This document shows, piece after piece, positions 6,709-10,073 of a DNA stretch of 10,073 nucleotides. A program made the position numbers and the translations under genes. Origin of the DNA: an uncultured Psychrobacillus sp. (GTDB lineage Bacteria; Bacillota; Bacilli; Bacillales_A; Planococcaceae); NCBI GenBank assembly GCA_934234185.1, contig CAKQHO010000122.1:1-10073 (forward strand), read 5' to 3'. The notes under the pieces were generated by a model, which made no database searches, was not told the DNA's origin, and saw only the letters and a list, made by a program, of their open reading frames with translations. Position 1 is the first letter of the stretch, and each line of letters opens with the position of its first letter.

Positions 6709-7634
6709 TGGAAGAACAAACGTATGTAATAGAGAAGGAATTGGCAAAAGAAAGAATAGATAAGGCGCTTGCCACCTTTGAATCTGATTGGTCACGCACC
6801 CAAATTCAGAATTTTATTAAGGACGGACACGTTTTAGTAAATAATGAGCCTGCTAAATCGAATTATAAGGTGAAGGAGGGAGATATCATTGTTGTTTCTC
6901 CTCCAGAGGCTGTACCGTTAGATATTGTAGCGGAAAACTTAGATTTAGAAATCATTTATGAAGATGAGGATGTTGTAGTAGTCTATAAGCCTAGAGGCAT
7001 GGTAGTACATCCTGCACCAGGTCATGTTTCAGGAACATTAGTGAACGGACTGATGCATCAGATAAAAGACTTATCAGGTATTAACGGAGTTATGCGCCCA
7101 GGAATTGTCCACCGTATCGATAAGGATACGTCCGGGTTATTAATGGTTGCAAAAAATGATGTGGCACATGTGTCACTTGTAGATCAGCTAGTGAAGAAGA
7201 CTGTCACTAGAAAATATACTGCATTGGTACATGGTCATATTGCGCATGACAAGGGAACAATCGATGCGCCAATCGGACGCGATAAAAAGGAACGCCAAAG
7301 TATGGCGGTTGTGGATAACGGGAAGCATGCTGTAACTCATTTTAGAGTATTGGAGCGTTTCCAAAAGTACACGCTAGTAGAATGTCAGCTGGAAACAGGT
7401 AGAACACATCAAATTCGTGTGCATATGAAGTATATTGGTTTCCCATTGGCTGGTGATCCAAAGTATGGACCAAAGAAAACATTAGATTTCCCTGGACAGG
7501 TTCTTCATGCTGGACTACTAGGCTTTATTCAGCCTAGAACGGGAGAATACTTGGAATTTTCTTACCCATTACCAGAAGATTTTCAACAGTTATTAGATGA
7601 TTTAAGAAAAACATCGTTGATTAATGAAGATTAA
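6708..7634 (+). CDS. ylyB: RluA/RluD-family 23S rRNA pseudouridine synthase
   Basis: A 308-residue enzyme that isomerises uridine to pseudouridine in large-subunit rRNA. The N-terminal part (about 1-65, ERIDKALATF ... WSRTQIQNFIKDGHVLVN) is an S4-type RNA-binding domain. The catalytic domain follows, with the signature HRIDKDTSGLL at 135-145; D138 is the catalytic aspartate by family comparison. Other conserved blocks are YKPRGMVVHPAPGH at 93-106 and LETGRTHQIRVHM in the C-terminal half. The start overlaps the lspA stop by one base, with an AAGGTGA Shine-Dalgarno in the end of lspA, so the two are one operon. The name follows the syntenic B. subtilis gene. The exact uridine target cannot be read from sequence. 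The pyr promoter overlaps its 3' end. Confidence 0.95.
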   Translation: MEEQTYVIEKELAKERIDKALATFESDWSRTQIQNFIKDGHVLVNNEPAKSNYKVKEGDIIVVSPPEAVPLDIVAENLDLEIIYEDEDVVVVYKPRGMVVHPAPGHVSGTLVNGLMHQIKDLSGINGVMRPGIVHRIDKDTSGLLMVAKNDVAHVSLVDQLVKKTVTRKYTALVHGHIAHDKGTIDAPIGRDKKERQSMAVVDNGKHAVTHFRVLERFQKYTLVECQLETGRTHQIRVHMKYIGFPLAGDPKYGPKKTLDFPGQVLHAGLLGFIQPRTGEYLEFSYPLPEDFQQLLDDLRKTSLINED

Positions 7635-7645
7635 TGCTATATACT
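7617..7645 (+). promoter_or_regulatory. Sigma-A promoter of the pyr operon
   Basis: TTGATT at 7617-7622 and TATACT at 7640-7645 are 17 bases apart (4 of 6 and 5 of 6 matches). The promoter overlaps the last codons of ylyB. Transcription should begin near 7652, just before the PyrR-binding hairpin. Confidence 0.7.
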
Positions 7646-7668
7646 AAGAAAAAATAACAAGTAAATAG

Positions 7669-7811
7669 CTTCACCTTTAATAACAGTCCAGAGAGGCTGA
7701 GAAGGTACATGTGAACGTGACTCACTATAAATCTGCGGATTTTTAGTATTCACCTTATTTTATTACGCACATTCAACCTCTTGGGCTTCTCTAGCTCAGG
7801 AGGTTTTTTAT
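7669..7811 (+). promoter_or_regulatory. PyrR-binding attenuator leader of pyrR-pyrP
   Basis: The segment AGTCCAGAGAGGCT at 7685-7698 fits the PyrR-binding loop consensus ARUCCNGNGAGGYU. It tops a stem formed by CCTT (7674-7677) and AAGG (7702-7705), the anti-antiterminator. CCAGAGAGG at 7688-7696 can instead pair with CCTCTTGG at 7777-7784 (8 bp with one bulge). That pairing captures the 5' arm of the terminator and acts as antiterminator. Known mechanism: PyrR with UMP holds the binding hairpin closed and transcription stops; without it the operon is read. Confidence 0.92.
7775..7811 (+). terminator. pyr attenuator terminator
   Basis: A 13-bp stem (7775-7787 with 7793-7805, two G-U pairs) with a 5-nt loop TCTCT is followed by T at 7804-7809. 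It ends 27 bases before the pyrR start codon. Confidence 0.9.
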
Positions 7812-7836
7812 TTACGGAAGAAGGAGGTTACCTCAG

Positions 7837-8373
7837 ATGGAAGAAAAGGCAAATATATTAGACGAGAAATCAATGAGCCGGGCACTTACTCGAATTGCCC
7901 ATGAAATCATTGAAAGAAACAAAGGAATTGAAGATTGCATATTGGTGGTAATTAAAAATAGAGGAGCCTTCCTAGCAAAAAGGCTAGCAGAACGAATTGA
8001 GCAGATTGAAGGAAAGGCTATTAAAACGGGAGAATTAGATATTACTCTCTACCGCGACGATCTTTCTCTAAAAAATGGCTCCGAGCCTTTAGTGCAGCAG
8101 GTTGATATTACACATGATGTGACAAACAAAAAAGTAGTGTTGGTTGACGATGTGCTATACACAGGCAGAACGGTTAGAGCTGCCATGGATGCAGTGATGG
8201 ATCTAGGAAGGCCAGCTCAAATCCAATTAGCGGTGCTAATAGATAGAGGACATCGCGAATTGCCGATAAGAGCGGATTACGTAGGAAAAAATATACCTAC
8301 TTCTAGCAATGAAAGAATCGTAGTTAAGGTAACAGAAACCGATCAACAAGATGCAGTAACTATTTACGAATAA
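7837..8373 (+). CDS. pyrR: PyrR, pyrimidine attenuator regulator / uracil phosphoribosyltransferase
   Basis: A 178-residue type I phosphoribosyltransferase-fold protein with the PRPP-binding signature VVLVDDVLYTGRT at 100-112. It binds pyr leader RNA in response to UMP and also has uracil phosphoribosyltransferase activity. The length and the blocks RALTRIAHEIIERNKG (15-30) and IDRGHRELPIRADYVGKN (135-152) match Bacillus PyrR. ATG 7837 has AAGGAGG at 7821-7827, 9 bases upstream. The site includes the small inverted repeat GAGGT/ACCTC (7824-7834), which could form a weak hairpin. It is directly behind its own attenuator, so it is autoregulated. pyrP follows after 24 bp. Confidence 0.97.
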   Translation: MEEKANILDEKSMSRALTRIAHEIIERNKGIEDCILVVIKNRGAFLAKRLAERIEQIEGKAIKTGELDITLYRDDLSLKNGSEPLVQQVDITHDVTNKKVVLVDDVLYTGRTVRAAMDAVMDLGRPAQIQLAVLIDRGHRELPIRADYVGKNIPTSSNERIVVKVTETDQQDAVTIYE

Positions 8374-8397
8374 TTCATAAGAAGGTAGGGACTCCCC

Positions 8398-9708
8398 GTG
8401 TCAAAGGCGATATTAGACGTACAAGAAAAACCAACTAAAGGACAATTAGTTACCCTAAGCTTTCAGCATATGTTTGCAATGTTTGGCTCCACTATCTTAG
8501 TACCGCAATTAGTTGGGTTAAGCCCGGCGATTGCCCTGTTAACTAGCGGAATAGCAACCATTATCTTTCTACTTATTACTAAGTTTCAGGTTCCTGCTTA
8601 TCTAGGATCATCCTTTGCATTTATTACTCCAATCATTCTAGTAGCGGGAGTAGATGATGTAACGAAGCTTTCTGAAAATCCGGGAAATGCGATGATAGGA
8701 GCGATGCTAGTCGGTGTGGTTTATGGGATTGTGTCCCTGATTATATGGAAAAGCGGCTATAAATGGATCATGAAGCTACTACCAGCGATTGTGGTTGGTC
8801 CAGTTATTATGGTAATCGGGCTTGGATTAGCTGGAGTTGCAGTTGATATGGCGATGAACGTTCCGATAGAAGGATCAGATGCAAAGGAATACAGCTTCCT
8901 TCACTTCTCGGCTGCGTTAGTAACATTGTTTACAGCTATTGTTTGTACAATCTACTTTAAAAACATTATTAGCACAATGCCTATCTTGATCGGGTTGGTA
9001 GTAGGATACATTTACTCCATGATCATTGGGATCGTGAACTTTGACCCAATCAAGGAAACTGGCTGGTTCGCAATGCCTGACTTCTTAGTACCTGGTGTAG
9101 ATTATGAGTTTGTGATTACATCTAAAATATTGCTAGTCATGGTACCGGTGGTCATTGTAACGATCTCGGAGCATATTGGTCATCAGCTAGTGCTTGGTAA
9201 GGTGGTCGACCGAGATTATATTAAAGAGCCAGGATTACATCGTTCTTTACTTGGTGATGGACTTGGGACATTCGCGAGTGCATTGATTGGTGGTCCGCCA
9301 AAAACTACGTATGGTGAAAACATCGGTGTGCTGGCAATTACAAGAGTGTACAGCGTATATGTCATCCTGGGAGCAGCGGTTGTAGCAATTCTTCTTTCCT
9401 TCTTAGGAAAGGTAATGGCTGTTATTACAACAATTCCAACTGCAGTACTAGGTGGGGTTTCCATCCTTCTTTTCGGAATTATCGCAGCAAGCGGATTACG
9501 TATGCTGGTAGATGCAAAAGTGGATTTTGGAGACAGCCGCAATATGGTCATAGCATCTGTTATCTTAGTAATTGGGATTGGCGGAGCGAAATTTGTAGTG
9601 AATGAAGCATTCAGTATTGAAGGAATGGCGTTAGCTGCAATCATTGGTGTGGTATTAAATCTAATCCTTCCTGGTAGGAAAAAAGAGCTGCCGGAGGAAT
9701 TGAACTAA
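8398..9708 (+). CDS. pyrP: Uracil permease (NCS2 family)
   Basis: A 436-residue, very hydrophobic protein of the uracil/xanthine permease (NCS2) family, with some 12-14 membrane segments; it probably imports uracil by proton symport. Family blocks: QHMFAMFGSTILVPQLVGLSP (23-43), YLGSSFAFITPI (68-79), ISEHIGHQLVLGKVV (256-270), and GGPPKTTYGENIG (298-310). E258 and E307 correspond to the substrate-binding glutamates described in UraA (family knowledge). The start is GTG 8398, with AAGGTAGGG at 8382-8390 upstream. It is separated from pyrR by only 24 bp, with no room for an intergenic attenuator, so both genes depend on the leader before pyrR. The Bacillus gene order supports uracil over xanthine as substrate. 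Confidence 0.95.
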   Translation: MSKAILDVQEKPTKGQLVTLSFQHMFAMFGSTILVPQLVGLSPAIALLTSGIATIIFLLITKFQVPAYLGSSFAFITPIILVAGVDDVTKLSENPGNAMIGAMLVGVVYGIVSLIIWKSGYKWIMKLLPAIVVGPVIMVIGLGLAGVAVDMAMNVPIEGSDAKEYSFLHFSAALVTLFTAIVCTIYFKNIISTMPILIGLVVGYIYSMIIGIVNFDPIKETGWFAMPDFLVPGVDYEFVITSKILLVMVPVVIVTISEHIGHQLVLGKVVDRDYIKEPGLHRSLLGDGLGTFASALIGGPPKTTYGENIGVLAITRVYSVYVILGAAVVAILLSFLGKVMAVITTIPTAVLGGVSILLFGIIAASGLRMLVDAKVDFGDSRNMVIASVILVIGIGGAKFVVNEAFSIEGMALAAIIGVVLNLILPGRKKELPEELN

Positions 9709-9713
9709 ATAGT

Positions 9714-9841
9714 AACCTTTTAACAGCAGAACAGAGAGTCGGCTAAGGGTTTAAGGATAGGGAAAGAGTATGCGCGGGGAGCAACTCTACTTTGCCTATG
9801 CTTTCACGAACCTTCTCGACGATTCTCGAGAAGGTTTTTTT
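9714..9841 (+). promoter_or_regulatory. Structured leader after pyrP, candidate degenerate PyrR-type attenuator
   Basis: The stretch begins with AACCTTTTAAC and continues with CAGAGAG (9732-9738) and GGCT (9741-9744), then GGTTTAAGG. This is the same order of elements as in the pyrR leader (ACCTTT, AACAG, CAGAGAG, GGCT, AAGG). The loop does not fit the strict PyrR consensus: GAA replaces UCC, and TC is inserted before GGCT. A second hairpin is possible between ATAGG (9757-9761) plus AAAG and CTTT plus CCTAT (9795-9799). A strong terminator closes it. In B. subtilis an attenuator lies in this place, before pyrB. The function is inferred. Confidence 0.45.
9809..9841 (+). terminator. Strong terminator downstream of pyrP
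   Basis: AACCTTCTCGA (9809-9819) and TCGAGAAGGTT (9826-9836) form a perfect 11-bp stem with a 6-nt loop, followed by T from 9835 to 9841. It is either the end of pyrR-pyrP or the terminator of an attenuator for a following pyr gene. Confidence 0.92.
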
Positions 9842-9848
9842 AAAACCT

Positions 9849-9914
9849 AGGGCCAACAGGATGTTGGTCAGGAAAACGTTGTCACACGATGTGACGTTCT
9901 TAGTTTTCCTTCCG
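9849..9914. repeat. Double-hairpin intergenic repeat, copy 1 (66 bp)
   Basis: Two hairpins stand side by side. Hairpin A is an 8-bp stem (9851-9858 with 9862-9869, one G-U) with loop GGA. Hairpin B has an outer stem AGGAAAAC (9870-9877) with GTTTTCCT (9903-9910), an asymmetric internal loop, and an inner stem GTCACA (9881-9886) with TGTGAC (9890-9895), loop CGA. Copy 2 starts 152 bp later with one difference. The strand of action is unknown. Confidence 0.92.
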
Positions 9915-10000
9915 ACCTAACAGCTCCCCATTTGCTTGTTTGGGCAAACATAGGCGCTTATGCATTTCATAGATGTCTAGCTTCAGCGCCTTGCCACTCG
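9915..10000. repeat. Spacer between the repeat copies, with its own inverted repeat
   Basis: This 86-bp stretch holds AGGCGCT (9952-9958) and its reverse complement AGCGCCT (9985-9991) around 26 bp, and the small palindrome TGTTTGGGCAAACA (9938-9951). The words GTCTAGCTTCAGCGCC (9975-9990) and AGGCGCTTATGC recall a dispersed intergenic repeat I remember from Bacillaceae genomes; I cannot verify this here. It has no open reading frame of note. Confidence 0.6.
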
Positions 10001-10066
10001 AGGGCCAACAGGATGTTGGTCAGGAAAACGTTGTCACACGATGTGACGTTCCTAGTTTTCCTTCCG
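10001..10066. repeat. Double-hairpin intergenic repeat, copy 2 (66 bp)
   Basis: Identical to copy 1 at 65 of 66 positions. The one change (T9900 to C10052) lies in the internal loop of hairpin B and leaves all stems intact. The following 7 bases (TGCTAAC) match those after copy 1 (ACCTAAC) at 5 positions, so a longer unit may continue beyond the window. Confidence 0.92.
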
Positions 10067-10073
10067 TGCTAAC

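Noticed and set aside
9216..9644. 142-codon minus-strand frame inside pyrP
   Set aside because: It is an antisense shadow of a well-conserved permease gene, with no ribosome binding site support or known motif.
9714..9841. T-box riboswitch after pyrP
   Set aside because: The stretch CAGAGAG recalls some T-box leaders, but there is no TGGNACCGCG element, GNTG loop or convincing specifier.
9849..10066. CRISPR array
   Set aside because: There are only two copies, the unit is 66 bp and highly palindromic, the spacer is 86 bp and itself structured, and there are no cas genes.

Overview
The window looks like a chromosomal segment from a low-GC Firmicute of the Bacillaceae or the related Lysinibacillus/Psychrobacillus group. 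The reasons are a T-box leader on ileS, a PyrR attenuator ahead of pyrR-pyrP, strong Shine-Dalgarno sites, and the gene order divIVA - ileS - lspA - ylyB - pyrR - pyrP, which matches the division/pyrimidine region of Bacillus subtilis. The genus cannot be fixed from sequence reading alone.

Layout: (1) 1-216 is the 3' end of divIVA. (2) 230-3345 is the ileS unit: a near-consensus promoter, an isoleucine T-box with an AUC specifier, the synthetase gene (true start 542, not the in-frame GTG inside the T-box), and a terminator. (3) 3346-6222 is an accessory stretch. It holds a 57-aa small membrane protein gene on +, then three genes on the minus strand: a metallo-beta-lactamase-fold hydrolase, a Nudix hydrolase, and a secreted/anchored protein of unknown function. 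As I recall, B. subtilis has ylyA between ileS and lspA; nothing like it is visible here. (4) 6223-7634 is the lspA-ylyB pair, overlapping by one base. (5) 7617-9708 is the pyr operon start: promoter, PyrR-binding attenuator, pyrR, pyrP. (6) 9709-10073 is non-coding: a structured leader ending in a strong terminator, probably an attenuator for the next pyr gene outside the window, then two copies of a 66-bp double-hairpin repeat 152 bp apart.

How the genes work together: ileS is controlled by uncharged tRNA-Ile, and pyrR/pyrP by UMP-bound PyrR acting on the nascent RNA. LspA matures lipoproteins and YlyB modifies rRNA, so both are housekeeping. The three minus-strand genes may form a transient accessory group. 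The Nudix and anchored-protein genes are only 20 bp apart, while a hairpin separates the MBL gene from them.

No complete new defence or mobile system is evident. The least explained parts are the double-hairpin repeats and adjoining leader at the right end, and the small membrane and anchored proteins in the accessory stretch.
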